A stretch of 64,000 bases of DNA from Paenibacillus contaminans (GCF_003285015.1 NZ_QMFB01000010.1:86024-150023), one strand, 5' to 3'. Shown: positions 1 to 9,000, numbered from the stretch's first letter. Notes: generated by a model not told the origin, from the letters alone. A program made the numbers and translations.

Positions 1-1
1 C

Positions 2-25
2 CGTTATATTGCGGGCATGTTTTAA
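2..25 (+). CDS. ylmG: C-terminal end of a probable YlmG (YggT-family) membrane protein
   Basis: Only the last seven codons are inside the window (RYIAGMF followed by TAA at 23-25), in the frame beginning at base 2. The assignment rests on position: ylmG normally lies directly before ylmH in Bacillota, and ylmH starts five bases after this stop codon. The fragment itself is too short to prove the family. Confidence 0.4.
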   Translation, partial: RYIAGMF

Positions 26-30
26 CGGCG

Positions 31-816
31 ATGAACAAGCATATTTACGAGCATTTTCATCCCAGTGAGCAGCATTTTGTGGACAAGGCTTCGGAATGGG
101 TGGAGAAGGCGGCCGTGCAGCACGCGATGAAAAGGACCGACTTTCTGGATCCGAGACAGTGTCAAATCGTAACGATGCTTGCGAACCGCTCCGGGGACGT
201 CGTATTCCGTCTTGATGGCGGGTACGCCGCCGCCGAGCGCAAACGGGCGATCATCGCACCTGAATACCGGAACGTGGAAGACGAGGATCCCGGAATCCTC
301 GTCCTTTCTGTTGCCTCGGAAGACAGCAAGCTGAAGTCGCTGGATCACGGCGATTATATGGGAGCGATTCTTTCGCTTGGCATCAAACGCGAGAAAATCG
401 GCGATATCGTCGTCTTGGAGGGCGGCGGCTGCCACTGTCTGGTCGCTGAAGAAATCGGCGATTACCTCAGGCTGCAATTGCAGCAAGTGCACCGTGTCCA
501 CGTCCGTACCGAGCTGCTGCCTATCGATCGATTCGAGGGAGCGAGCGTTACGTTCGAAGAAATGAACTTATCGGTCGCATCCATGCGGCTCGACGGCATA
601 GCCAGCGATGCGTTCCGCCTAAGCCGGGCCAAAATATTGCTGCCTATCAAAGCGGGGCGATGCCGCGTTAATTGGAAAGTGGAGGAAGATCCGAGCAAGC
701 CGCTGAAGGAAGGCGACGTCGTTTCGCTTCAAGGCTTCGGAAGGTTTCGGGTAACGGAAGTGGAGGGCGTAACGAAGAAAGGACGAATTCGCGTTAAAAT
801 CGGCAGGTACCGATAA
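31..816 (+). CDS. ylmH: YlmH, S4-domain RNA-binding protein of the division cluster
   Basis: A complete 261-residue protein, the usual YlmH length. The N-terminal two thirds form the YlmH-type domain (for example the EYRNVEDEDPGILVLSV stretch near residues 78-94). The C-terminal ~75 residues form an S4 RNA-binding module (LSRAKILLPIKAGRCRVNWK, then KEGDVVSLQGFGRFRV). YlmH proteins act on the ribosome and have been linked to rescue of stalled nascent chains and to division-cluster genes. The start directly follows the probable ylmG stop, so translation is probably coupled. It is followed by divIVA, as in Bacillus. Confidence 0.93.
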   Translation: MNKHIYEHFHPSEQHFVDKASEWVEKAAVQHAMKRTDFLDPRQCQIVTMLANRSGDVVFRLDGGYAAAERKRAIIAPEYRNVEDEDPGILVLSVASEDSKLKSLDHGDYMGAILSLGIKREKIGDIVVLEGGGCHCLVAEEIGDYLRLQLQQVHRVHVRTELLPIDRFEGASVTFEEMNLSVASMRLDGIASDAFRLSRAKILLPIKAGRCRVNWKVEEDPSKPLKEGDVVSLQGFGRFRVTEVEGVTKKGRIRVKIGRYR

Positions 817-960
817 AATAAACGGGCATTTCGCAGCTCCGATCCGTTTTTCGGCGCGAGCAAGCGAAAATGTTCGATATTTGTGCAGGAAAATGCAGGA
901 GTATCGCGGCTGTTGTCGAATAAATACGAACAGGGCACGATATTTTTTTGGAGGTGCAGA

Positions 961-1449
961 ATGCCGTTAACGCCACTGGATATTCATAATAAAGAGTTCA
1001 AACGCGGGTTTCGCGGTTACGATGAAGATGAAGTAAACGAATTTCTAGATCTTATCATTAAAGATTACGAAGCGCTTATTCGGGAAAATAAAGAGCAGCA
1101 AAATCAGATGGCGACTCTTCAGGAACGGCTTGATCGTTTTGCCAACATCGAGGAAACGCTCAGCAAAACGATTATCGTCGCTCAAGAGGCGGCTGATGAG
1201 GTCAAATCGAACTCGAAGAAGGAAGCGCAGCTGATCATTCGCGAAGCGGAGAAAAACGCCGACCGGATCGTTAACGAAGCGCTCGTTAAATCCGGGAAAA
1301 TTTCACTTGAAATCGAGGAACTGAAGAAGCAGGCGGCCATATACCGCACCCGCTTCCGTACGCTCCTGGAGGCTCAGCTTGAGCTTCTGAAATCCGATGA
1401 TTGGGATGTTATTCAGGGATCGTCGGCGCAAGCATACTCGGAGCGTTAG
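961..1449 (+). CDS. divIVA: DivIVA cell-pole and septum localisation protein
   Basis: A 162-residue protein that begins with the hallmark N-terminus PLTPLDIHNKEFKRGFRGYDEDEVNEFLD, the membrane-binding lipid-recognition domain of DivIVA/GpsB. Long coiled-coil segments follow (about residues 30-70 and 75-145, rich in E/K/Q). The frame stays open upstream to 883, but the ATG at 961 has GGAGG at 950-954 and starts exactly at the family N-terminus. DivIVA senses negative membrane curvature and recruits division or polarity factors to poles and septa. It lies between ylmH and ileS, the conserved order. Confidence 0.95.
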   Translation: MPLTPLDIHNKEFKRGFRGYDEDEVNEFLDLIIKDYEALIRENKEQQNQMATLQERLDRFANIEETLSKTIIVAQEAADEVKSNSKKEAQLIIREAEKNADRIVNEALVKSGKISLEIEELKKQAAIYRTRFRTLLEAQLELLKSDDWDVIQGSSAQAYSER

Positions 1450-1495
1450 AAAATCCGGGCTTGAACGTGTTTTAGAAAGCCGGCTGCGCGGAAAG

Positions 1496-1524
1496 AATAA
1501 AGCTATGTCCATAGCCGGATTCCT
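1496..1524 (+). terminator. Possible weak terminator after divIVA
   Basis: A small hairpin (GCTATG-TC-CATAGC with flanking GAAT/ATTC pairing) is followed by an A/T-rich stretch but no clean T-run. It lies between divIVA and the ileS promoter. Function is uncertain. Confidence 0.35.
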
Positions 1525-1583
1525 ATTTATAATTTATACATAAATTAGCCGCTGTACGTTGCAAGCGTGCGATGCGGCCGACG

Positions 1584-1613
1584 TTGACGCTGCAGTCTTT
1601 TTTACGATATACT
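1584..1613 (+). promoter_or_regulatory. Sigma-A promoter of the ileS T-box transcript
   Basis: TTGACG (1584-1589) and TATACT (1608-1613) are separated by 18 bases. Transcription would start at about 1620, just before the T-box leader. Confidence 0.65.
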
Positions 1614-1619
1614 GCGTGT

Positions 1620-1942
1620 AACGTTACAGCCTAGTAAGCATATAGCAGGAAAGCGATGAATGGGCCGAGTAAGGCAAGGAGCGGCGTCAGCGAATTAGGG
1701 ATTGGTGCGAGCCTAATGTCCGCAATTGCTTGAAAATCTCCCATGAGTATCTCTTGAAAAAAGTTGACCGTGCCTTCGGGCGGGAGAAGTAAAGAGAATC
1801 GGGTGATTCCGTTAACGATCGTCGAGTGGGACTGCGCTTGGATTCAGACGTTATCGGCGTCTGTTTATGACCGCATCTTATGAGGGTGGTACCGCGAGAT
1901 ATGCTTCTCGTCCCTTTGGGGATGGGAAGCTTTTTATTTTTG
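1620..1942 (+). promoter_or_regulatory. T-box leader responding to uncharged tRNA-Ile, controls ileS
   Basis: Stem I can be traced. ATGGG (1660-1664) pairs with CCCAT (1740-1744). The AGTA motif (1668-1671) faces the specifier loop. AGGCA (1672-1676) pairs with TGCTT (1727-1731), and a distal hairpin with a GATTGGTGCGAG loop lies at about 1696-1715. The specifier loop GAAAATCT (1732-1739) presents ATC, an isoleucine codon, at 1736-1738. The T-box antiterminator sequence AGGGTGGTACCGCG is at 1883-1896. It competes with a terminator hairpin (GCTTC...GAAGC, 1903-1931) followed by TTTTTATTTTT. Uncharged tRNA-Ile should stabilise the antiterminator and switch on ileS. Confidence 0.93.
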
Positions 1943-2068
1943 GGGAATACGCTGCGATGACGTAACCCTTTGTGGGGACTGCAAGGCGCCCCTGTAAAGA
2001 ACTATTACAAGTTGAACGAAAGAACGATGGGGAGACAAAATGGAATGGAGAAAGGGAATTGTCTTGCA

Positions 2069-2235
2069 GCGAGTTTTGGCTTTGCGTTTCACCCTTCCGA
2101 AGGCCCATTCAATGTGGGAAACGCAAAACAAGATGTTTGAAGCGGCAAGGCAATCCCTTTCGGAGTGCAATGGACTCCTTTTTGGTTCAACTTAAATTGG
2201 AATAATCGTCGCAGCATCAACTTCACTTTGTGGGG
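2069..2235 (+). repeat. Dispersed intergenic repeat, copy upstream of ileS
   Basis: This 167-bp stretch begins with a 21-base block (GCGAGTTTTGGC plus TTTGCGTTT) found identically at 12208-12228, and ends with CTTCACTTTGTGGGG, found identically at 12303-12317. Its middle is different and forms its own arms (TTGCGTTT near 2081 against AAACGCAA near 2118). It lies between the T-box terminator and the ileS ribosome site, so it would be part of the leader mRNA. Confidence 0.7.
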
Positions 2236-2258
2236 TATCAAGAAGGAGAGTGGATCAA

Positions 2259-5027
2259 ATGGATTATGGGAAAACGCTGAATTTGCCGCAGACGGATTTT
2301 CCGATGCGGGGCAACCTGCCGCAGGCCGAGCCGAAGGTGCAGGCATGGTGGGATGAAATTGACATTTATGAACAAGTGCAGGCCAAAGCAAAAGGAAAAC
2401 CGAAATTCATTCTTCATGACGGGCCTCCGTACGCGAACGGCGACATCCATATCGGACATGCGTTGAATAAAATTTTGAAGGATATGATCGTCCGCTATAA
2501 ATCGATGCGCGGCTTCGATGCGCCTTACGTCCCGGGATGGGATACGCACGGTTTGCCGATCGAGCAGGCGATTGCCAACGGCGGGAAAGTCGACCGCAAA
2601 AAAATGAGCGTGCCCGAATTCCGCGAATATTGCAAAGAATACGCGCTCACTTGGGTCGAGAAGCAGAAGAAGCAATTCAAGCGGCTCGCTGTCCGCGGCG
2701 ATTGGAAGCGTCCTTATGTGACGCTGAATCCGGAGTATGAGGCACAGCAAATTCGCGTTTTCGGCAAGATGGTCGAGAAGGGATATATCTATAAAGGCTT
2801 AAAGCCGGTCTACTGGTCGCCTTCTTCCGAAAGCGCGCTTGCCGAAGCGGAAATCGAATATAAAGAAAAAACGTCGCCGTCCATCTACGTCGCGTTCCCC
2901 GTCAAGGACGGCAAAGGAAAGCTTCCTCAGGATGCCGCCGTCGTCATCTGGACGACAACTCCTTGGACGCTGCCGGCCAATCTCGGCATTAGCGTACATC
3001 CGGAATTCGATTATGCGGTTGTCGAAGCGGACGGGCGTAAGTTTGTGCTGGCACAAGGCTTGCTCGAAGCGGCCGCCAAAGAAATCGGCTGGTCTTCCTA
3101 TCACGTAACCTCTACCGTAAAAGGCGCGGAGCTGGAGTTCATTACGTGTAAGCATCCGTTCTACGATCGCGAATCGCTCGTTATGACAGGCGAGCATGTA
3201 ACGCTGGAAGCCGGTACGGGCTGCGTGCACACGGCTCCCGGACACGGGGAGGACGACTTTGCAATCGGCCAGCGATACAATATCGGCGTACTTTGCCCTG
3301 TCGACGACCAAGGCAAGATGACGGCGGAAGCGCCGGGCTTCGAAGGGATCTTTTATGAAAAAGCGAACGCTCCGATCCTGGAATCGCTTGAGAACTCCGG
3401 ACTTTTGTTGAAGCAAGGAACGGTCAATCACCAATACGCGCATGACTGGCGTACGAAGAAGCCTGTCATCTATCGGGCGACGGAGCAGTGGTTCGCTTCG
3501 ATCGACAAGTTTAGAGCCGAAATGCTGGAGCAAATCAAAAACGTAAAATGGACGCCGCACTGGGGCGAAATCCGCCTCCATAACATGATCGCGGACCGCG
3601 GGGACTGGTGTATTTCCCGCCAACGTGCGTGGGGCGTGCCGATACCGATTTTTTACTGCCGCGCTTGCAACGAGCCGGTCGTCAATGAGCGGACAATCGA
3701 GCATGTTGCTTCCATCTTTGAAAAGGAAGGCTCGAACGCCTGGTTCATCAAGGATGAGCGGGAGCTGCTGCCGCAAAACACGGCTTGTCCCAAATGCGGT
3801 CATGATCATTTCCGTAAAGAAACGGATATTATGGATGTCTGGTTCGATTCCGGCTCAAGCCATGCAGGCGTACTCGAAACGCGCGAAGATCTGCAATGGC
3901 CGGCCGACCTGTACCTGGAAGGCTCCGACCAATACCGCGGCTGGTACAACTCGTCGCTTATTACAGGAACGGCCGTATACGGACAATCGCCGTATAAAGG
4001 GATTTTGAGCCACGGCTTTACGCTTGACGGCGAAGGACGCAAAATGTCCAAATCGCTTGGCAACACGATCGATCCGAACCAAGTCTGCGATAAGCTCGGC
4101 GCCGACATTTTACGCTTGTGGGTGTCATCCGTCGATTACCAGGAGGATCAACGGATTTCCGACGGCATTTTGGCCCAAACGTCCGAAATCTACCGGAAAA
4201 TCCGTAATACGCTGCGCTACTTCCTGGGTAACCTGGCGGGCTTCGATCCGGCTGCCGACCGCGTGCATCCATCCCGAATGAACGAATTGGACCGTTACGC
4301 GTTGATCGGGCTGAACCGTTTGAATGAAAAAGTAGTGAAAGCTTACGATGAATACGAGTTTCACGTCGTTTATCAATCGATTCATCATTTCTGTTCGGTT
4401 GAATTGAGCGCATTTTACTTGGAAATCATCAAGGACCGCATCTACGCCAGCACGCCAGGCGATATTGGCCGTAAGGCGGCACAAACCGTATTGTACGAGG
4501 CGCTTACGGTTATAACTAAGCTGATCGCACCGATTTTGCCGCATACGGCGGACGAAGTTTGGAAGCATATTCCCGGCGTAACCGAGGCAAGCGTGCAGCT
4601 TGCGGATATGCCGGATGCGGACACGTCAATATACGACGAGTTGCTTGAGCGCAAATGGAATCAGTTCCTTGAAGTGAAAAATGAAGTGAACAAAGCGCTT
4701 GAAGATGCGAGAAACCGCAAAGTTATCGGCAATGCGCTGGGAGCTAAACTCGATTTGTACCCGAATGAAGAAACGGCCGGGCTTCTTGCCCGCTTCGAGG
4801 CGCTGGATCAATTGTTTATCGTTTCGGCGGTACAAGCGCATCCTGCAGGAACGGCCGCTCCGGAGGAAGCGATGCAGCTGAAAGGCTTGTCGGTTGCCGT
4901 ATCGGTGGCTGAAGGGGAAAAATGCGAGCGCTGCTGGATCGTTACGCCTGAGGTCGGCTCGAGCGACGTTCACCCTACCTTGTGCAAACGCTGCTCGGAT
5001 GCGGTATCGTCGCTGCCGGAAGCGTAA
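2259..5027 (+). CDS. ileS: Isoleucyl-tRNA synthetase
   Basis: A 922-residue class I aminoacyl-tRNA synthetase that charges tRNA-Ile in the cytoplasm. The HIGH signature is HIGH at residues 64-67 (GPPYANGDIHIGHALNK), the editing domain lies at about 180-390, and KMSKS is at about 595-599 (GEGRKMSKSLGN). The C-terminal zinc finger shows CERCW near 888 and CKRC near the end. The frame also offers a GTG at 2250, but AAGGAG at 2243-2248 sits one base from it and 10 bases from the ATG at 2259, so ATG is preferred. It is controlled by the T-box leader upstream. Confidence 0.97.
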   Translation: MDYGKTLNLPQTDFPMRGNLPQAEPKVQAWWDEIDIYEQVQAKAKGKPKFILHDGPPYANGDIHIGHALNKILKDMIVRYKSMRGFDAPYVPGWDTHGLPIEQAIANGGKVDRKKMSVPEFREYCKEYALTWVEKQKKQFKRLAVRGDWKRPYVTLNPEYEAQQIRVFGKMVEKGYIYKGLKPVYWSPSSESALAEAEIEYKEKTSPSIYVAFPVKDGKGKLPQDAAVVIWTTTPWTLPANLGISVHPEFDYAVVEADGRKFVLAQGLLEAAAKEIGWSSYHVTSTVKGAELEFITCKHPFYDRESLVMTGEHVTLEAGTGCVHTAPGHGEDDFAIGQRYNIGVLCPVDDQGKMTAEAPGFEGIFYEKANAPILESLENSGLLLKQGTVNHQYAHDWRTKKPVIYRATEQWFASIDKFRAEMLEQIKNVKWTPHWGEIRLHNMIADRGDWCISRQRAWGVPIPIFYCRACNEPVVNERTIEHVASIFEKEGSNAWFIKDERELLPQNTACPKCGHDHFRKETDIMDVWFDSGSSHAGVLETREDLQWPADLYLEGSDQYRGWYNSSLITGTAVYGQSPYKGILSHGFTLDGEGRKMSKSLGNTIDPNQVCDKLGADILRLWVSSVDYQEDQRISDGILAQTSEIYRKIRNTLRYFLGNLAGFDPAADRVHPSRMNELDRYALIGLNRLNEKVVKAYDEYEFHVVYQSIHHFCSVELSAFYLEIIKDRIYASTPGDIGRKAAQTVLYEALTVITKLIAPILPHTADEVWKHIPGVTEASVQLADMPDADTSIYDELLERKWNQFLEVKNEVNKALEDARNRKVIGNALGAKLDLYPNEETAGLLARFEALDQLFIVSAVQAHPAGTAAPEEAMQLKGLSVAVSVAEGEKCERCWIVTPEVGSSDVHPTLCKRCSDAVSSLPEA

Positions 5028-5177
5028 AGCCGAAGCAAACCCATGGTATGCTCCGGCGAGTCTAGATTAAAAATGGCCGGGCATGATCGGACCTGATGTA
5101 GGGCGGATCGAACGGTCTGTCCGATAATCGGTCCTCCTGAAACTGACTGCTATTTATTGGAGCCTGCAGCAAACCGC

Positions 5178-5206
5178 AGAAAGCCGAAAGACCGGCTTTC
5201 TTTATT
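5178..5206 (+). terminator. Intrinsic terminator after ileS
   Basis: AGAAAGCCG (5178-5186) pairs perfectly with CGGCTTTCT (5193-5201), followed by TTATT. It separates ileS from the DUF5665/lspA/rluD group. Confidence 0.75.
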
Positions 5207-5266
5207 ACGGGTCAAGGCGGGCTTACTTCTTTGTGAGGGGTTCACCCAACCCCGGAAGGGGAGCGT

Positions 5267-5650
5267 ATGAGCACGAAGAACGATAAGATGGAGAAGGTTG
5301 ATAAAGGGACGACCATGACGATAAAGAAAGACGGACAGGACGAAAACGGGAATGAGAAAAAGCTGCTTGACGACATGCATAGGCGTATAACCGAGATGGC
5401 CAATCAAATGGAACGCGTGCAGATTGCCGATTATGTGCAGCTTTTGAACAGCCCCCGCAAAATTATTTTTACGAACATCGTTGCCGGCATCTCGCGGGGC
5501 GTCGGGATCGCGATCGGCTTTACATTTTTCGCGTCAACGATTTTGTATATTTTACAGGCGCTTGGAGCGCTCAATTTGCCGATTGTCGGCGATTATATTG
5601 CCGAAGTGGTGAAATATGTAAAGGCGCAGCTCGAAGGCAGAGCTTACTAG
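5267..5650 (+). CDS. DUF5665 family membrane protein
   Basis: A 127-residue protein. The N-terminal ~40 residues are charged and low in complexity (many K, D, E). They are followed by a helix (LLDDMHRRITEMANQMERVQIADYVQLLNSPRK) and one or two hydrophobic segments at about residues 66-103. The arrangement and the NSPRKIIFTNIVAGISRGVGIAIGFT stretch match the DUF5665 family. Its function is unknown. AAGGGGAG lies just before the ATG. In-frame ATGs at 5288 and 5312 are possible shorter starts. Confidence 0.75.
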   Translation: MSTKNDKMEKVDKGTTMTIKKDGQDENGNEKKLLDDMHRRITEMANQMERVQIADYVQLLNSPRKIIFTNIVAGISRGVGIAIGFTFFASTILYILQALGALNLPIVGDYIAEVVKYVKAQLEGRAY

Positions 5651-5811
5651 GTAAACGAAGCGGAAAACGAACAATTCGATAAACCGACATCAAGCTCGAT
5701 TAACCTCTAATCGAATCCGATTTCGCGAGCCGGCAATTCGGTTTTTGAAACCGCCGAAGATATGATTCGTAAAATCTCGCAGAGTGACTTCGCTTCGCTA
5801 ATTTGTATCGA

Positions 5812-5866
5812 GACGCTCCGCAAAGTACCCGGAATAAGCTTCAGAGCATATCGCCGCACTGCGGGG
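5812..5866 (+). repeat. Partial copy of the dispersed repeat, upstream of lspA
   Basis: CCGCAAAGTA, two variable bases and CGGAATAAGCTTC (5818-5842) match 12268-12293 apart from those variable bases. A 3' arm (CACTGCGGGGA) can pair with the CTCCGCA arm. As at ileS and carA, the element ends just before the ribosome site of the next gene. Confidence 0.55.
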
Positions 5867-5888
5867 AACCTTTTAAGGAGGGCTGTAA

Positions 5889-6401
5889 TTGTTTTATTTC
5901 GTTATCGCGTTGATCGTATTTCTGCTTGACCAAGGAAGCAAATGGCTGATCGTGAACAAAATGAGCTTGTACGAATCGCGTCCGGTGATCGGCGAATTTT
6001 TCCAGATTACCTCGCACCGCAACACGGGAGCGGCATTCAGTATTTTGGAAGGGCAGCGCTGGTTCTTTCTCTGCATTACCGTGGTTGTCGTTACCGGAAT
6101 CATCTGGTATTTGCTGAAGATGATCAAAGACAAACGCAAGCTGCTGTCATGGGCGCTTAGTCTTCTGTTAGGCGGAGCGGTCGGCAATTTTCTCGATCGT
6201 GCCCTTACGGGGGAAGTCGTCGACTTCCTGCAGTTCCGTTTTCAATTTTCCCTATTCGGCAAGGCGATCGATTACACGTTTGCCATTTTTAATTTGGCGG
6301 ATTCGGCGATCGTAATCGGCGTCTCGCTCATTTTCTTAGACGCTATCCGCAGCTGGCTGCAAGAAAGAAGAGGCAACGCTAATGAATCGCACGGATCTTG
6401 A
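5889..6401 (+). CDS. lspA: Lipoprotein signal peptidase (SPase II)
   Basis: A 170-residue integral membrane aspartic protease that cleaves signal peptides of diacylglyceryl-modified prolipoproteins. Four hydrophobic segments are visible. The conserved DQGSKW and NTGAAFS motifs and both catalytic aspartates (GNFLDR near 101 and FNLADS near 138) are present. Translation starts at a TTG (5889) with AAGGAGG seven bases upstream; there is no suitable ATG. Several lipoproteins in this window (22385 and 27335) are likely substrates. Its end overlaps rluD by 20 bases. Confidence 0.96.
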   Translation: MFYFVIALIVFLLDQGSKWLIVNKMSLYESRPVIGEFFQITSHRNTGAAFSILEGQRWFFLCITVVVVTGIIWYLLKMIKDKRKLLSWALSLLLGGAVGNFLDRALTGEVVDFLQFRFQFSLFGKAIDYTFAIFNLADSAIVIGVSLIFLDAIRSWLQERRGNANESHGS

Positions 6402-7329
6402 GCTTGAAACGGCCGAATTGGTCGAGCTTTTCGTAGAACAAAACCAAAGCGGGGAACGAATCGATAAATACGTGGCGGAGTCGGTTGACGACAGCTTTTC
6501 GCGATCGCAAGTACAGCTATGGATCAAAGGCGGTTATGTGACGGTCGGCGGCAGCCCGGTAAAGCCGAATTACAAAGTACAGAACGGCGATGAAGTCGTC
6601 GTCCGCATACCGGAGCCGGCAGATGCGGCAATCGAACCGGAAGCGATTCCGCTTGAAGTTGTTTATGAAGATAGCGACGTCATTGTCGTCAACAAACCCC
6701 GCGGACTTGTCGTCCATCCGGCGCCTGGCCACTATTCCGGAACGCTGGTCAACGCGCTTTTGCATCACTGCAAGGACTTGTCGGGAATTAACGGAGAACT
6801 TCGCCCGGGTATCGTTCACAGGATCGATAAAGATACGTCGGGCCTGATTATGGCGGCCAAAAACGATTTGGCCCATAACGGACTTGCGGCCCAGCTTAAG
6901 GAGCATACGGTTACGCGCAAATATTTGGCTTTGGCACACGGCAAAGTATCGCATGACCACGGTACGATTGATGCGCCGATCGGACGGGATTCCCAAGACC
7001 GCAAGCTTTTTACGGTGACCGACAAAAACAGCAAGCATGCCGTTACGCATTTTCTCGTTACGGAGCGGTTTGACAAATATACGCTTCTCGAGCTTAAGCT
7101 GGAGACGGGACGTACGCATCAGATTCGCGTTCATATGAAATTTATCGGTCATCCGCTTGTCGGCGATACGTTTTACAGCAAGAGCAAAGGGTCGCTCGGC
7201 ATGGAAGGCCAGGCGCTTCACGCCGCAACGCTCGGCTTCGTTCATCCGCGTTCGGGCGAATACCTGGAGTTTGAGGCGCCGCTTCCGGACGATATGCAGC
7301 TCATGCTGACGAGGCTGCGCAAGGTATAA
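6382..7329 (+). CDS. rluD: RluA/RluD-family rRNA pseudouridine synthase
   Basis: A 315-residue protein with an N-terminal S4 RNA-binding domain (GERIDKYVAESVDDSFSRSQVQLWIKGGYVTV, about residues 18-50). The RluA catalytic domain carries the active-site Asp in HRIDKDTSGL (near residue 152) and the GRTHQIRVHM motif. Family members isomerise uridines in 23S rRNA. It is equivalent by position to Bacillus ylyB, directly after lspA. Its ATG lies inside lspA, so translation is coupled. Confidence 0.93.
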   Translation: MNRTDLELETAELVELFVEQNQSGERIDKYVAESVDDSFSRSQVQLWIKGGYVTVGGSPVKPNYKVQNGDEVVVRIPEPADAAIEPEAIPLEVVYEDSDVIVVNKPRGLVVHPAPGHYSGTLVNALLHHCKDLSGINGELRPGIVHRIDKDTSGLIMAAKNDLAHNGLAAQLKEHTVTRKYLALAHGKVSHDHGTIDAPIGRDSQDRKLFTVTDKNSKHAVTHFLVTERFDKYTLLELKLETGRTHQIRVHMKFIGHPLVGDTFYSKSKGSLGMEGQALHAATLGFVHPRSGEYLEFEAPLPDDMQLMLTRLRKV

Positions 7330-7465
7330 CTTATATGTGATTCGCGCACCGGGAAACTTCGCCGTTTCATAGGGAAGATGCGTTGTTTGGCTGTAAAGTA
7401 CATGTTTTTGGGCGAAAAGGTCATTCCGTCGAAAGCCGAAATTATGCCATCATTATAAGCAAAGG

Positions 7466-7483
7466 AGCCTTCCTGGGAAGGCT
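7466..7483 (+). repeat. Perfect hairpin upstream of dapL
   Basis: AGCCTTCC-TG... pairs with GGAAGGCT (8-bp arms, two-base spacer). No T-run follows. It lies 28 bases before the dapL start and might be a terminator remnant or a leader structure. Confidence 0.35.
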
Positions 7484-7510
7484 GTAAATGAGGCAGAAAG
7501 AGGTCGAGCT

Positions 7511-8746
7511 ATGGCAAAGATCAACCAAAACTACATGCAGCTGCAAGGCAGCTATTTGTTCTCCGAAGTTGCCCGCCGCCGCAATAAATTCATCAGCGAA
7601 AATCCGAACGCAAGCATCATCAGCTTGGGAATCGGGGATGTGACTCGGCCGCTGCCGGAAGCCGTACTGTCGGGCATGCATGCGGCTGTCGACGAATTGG
7701 CCGATTCCGTGTCGTTCAAAGGCTACGGCCCCGAGCAAGGCTATGAATTTCTGATTGCGCAAATTATCGGGAACGACTACAATACACGCGGCATCAGCCT
7801 GGAAACGGACGAAGTGTTCGTCAGCGACGGCTCCAAATGCGACGTGGCGAATATACAGGAAATTTTCAGCTTGGACACGGTCATCGCGGTGACCGACCCG
7901 GTATATCCCGTTTATGTCGACAGCAATGTGATGGCCGGACGTTCCGGCGCTTACGACAAAACGGCTAACCGATACGAAAATATCGTTTACCTTCCGTGCA
8001 ATGCGGAGAACAATTTCATACCGAGTCTGCCCGATAAAAAAGTCGATCTCATCTATTTGTGCTACCCGAACAATCCGACAGGGATGACGCTTTCGAAGGA
8101 AGAGTTGAAGAAATGGGTCGATTTCGCGAAAGCGAACAAATGCATCATCTTGTACGATTCGGCATATGAGGCTTACATTCAAGAAGACGATGTGCCGCGC
8201 AGTATATATGAAATCGAAGGCGCGAAGGATGTTGCGATCGAATTCCGCAGTTATTCCAAAACGGCAGGTTTTACCGGCGTTCGCTGCGCATATACGGTCG
8301 TGCCGAAGGGCGTCAAAGCATACGATGAAGACGGTAATTCGGTAACGGTGCGCGACCTGTGGAACCGCCGTCAGACGACGAAGTTCAACGGCTGCTCGTA
8401 CATCACGCAAAAAGGCGCCGCAGCGATATATACCGAAGCCGGCAAGGAACAGATCCGCAGCCTCGTCGATTATTACATGACGAATGCGAAAATCATTCGC
8501 GAAGGCGTCAAGAGCCTCGGATTTGAAGTATACGGCGGGGTAAACGCTCCGTACATTTGGCTGAAAACGCCGAACGGACTCGGGTCGTGGCAATTTTTCG
8601 ACAAGCTGCTGAGCGAAGCGAATATTGTCGGTACGCCGGGCGTCGGCTTCGGTCAAAGCGGCGAGGGTTACTTGCGGCTCACCGCATTCGGCAGCCGCGA
8701 AAACACCGAAACAGCCGTTGAACGGCTGACGAAAATTTCATTGTAA
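7511..8746 (+). CDS. dapL: LL-diaminopimelate aminotransferase
   Basis: A 411-residue fold-type I PLP enzyme that converts tetrahydrodipicolinate to LL-diaminopimelate in one step, for lysine and peptidoglycan synthesis. DapL-specific features are visible: SLGIGDVTRPLP near 38, SFKGYGPEQGYEFL near 73, SDGSKCDVANIQEIF near 104, CYPNNPTGM, and the PLP-lysine segment RSYSKTAGFTGVR near 252. It sits between rluD and the pyr operon, where Bacillus has pyrR directly after ylyB, so it is an insertion relative to that order. A purine-rich site precedes the ATG. Confidence 0.95.
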   Translation: MAKINQNYMQLQGSYLFSEVARRRNKFISENPNASIISLGIGDVTRPLPEAVLSGMHAAVDELADSVSFKGYGPEQGYEFLIAQIIGNDYNTRGISLETDEVFVSDGSKCDVANIQEIFSLDTVIAVTDPVYPVYVDSNVMAGRSGAYDKTANRYENIVYLPCNAENNFIPSLPDKKVDLIYLCYPNNPTGMTLSKEELKKWVDFAKANKCIILYDSAYEAYIQEDDVPRSIYEIEGAKDVAIEFRSYSKTAGFTGVRCAYTVVPKGVKAYDEDGNSVTVRDLWNRRQTTKFNGCSYITQKGAAAIYTEAGKEQIRSLVDYYMTNAKIIREGVKSLGFEVYGGVNAPYIWLKTPNGLGSWQFFDKLLSEANIVGTPGVGFGQSGEGYLRLTAFGSRENTETAVERLTKISL

Positions 8747-8871
8747 GAAGGAGCCGGGCGCGGTTTAAAGCCGCTGCGTACAGTCTGGCAGCGCGCTTCG
8801 GGCAGAACGGGCGCCGGCATGATCCTTCGCAGCATGTATGGGAATGCGGCCGTCATAATCCAAAAAGAAGT

Positions 8872-8906
8872 AAAAGCCGGGTCTGCTTATGCAGGCGCCG
8901 GCTTTT
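8872..8906 (+). terminator. Intrinsic terminator after dapL
   Basis: AAAAGCCGG (8872-8880) pairs with CCGGCTTTT (8898-8906). The loop contains a second short stem (CTGC/GCAG). Confidence 0.8.
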
Positions 8907-8955
8907 CTCGAATTTGAAGCGGATTGCGCGTGAAAATAATTCATGAAAATGCATA

Positions 8956-8984
8956 TTGACTTCTTTTGTCGAAAGTGGGATAAT
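8956..8984 (+). promoter_or_regulatory. Sigma-A promoter of the pyr operon
   Basis: TTGACT (8956-8961), a 17-base spacer, then GATAAT (8979-8984). Transcription would start about ten bases before the PyrR-binding hairpin. Confidence 0.85.
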
Positions 8985-9000
8985 TCCTTTAATCACATAG

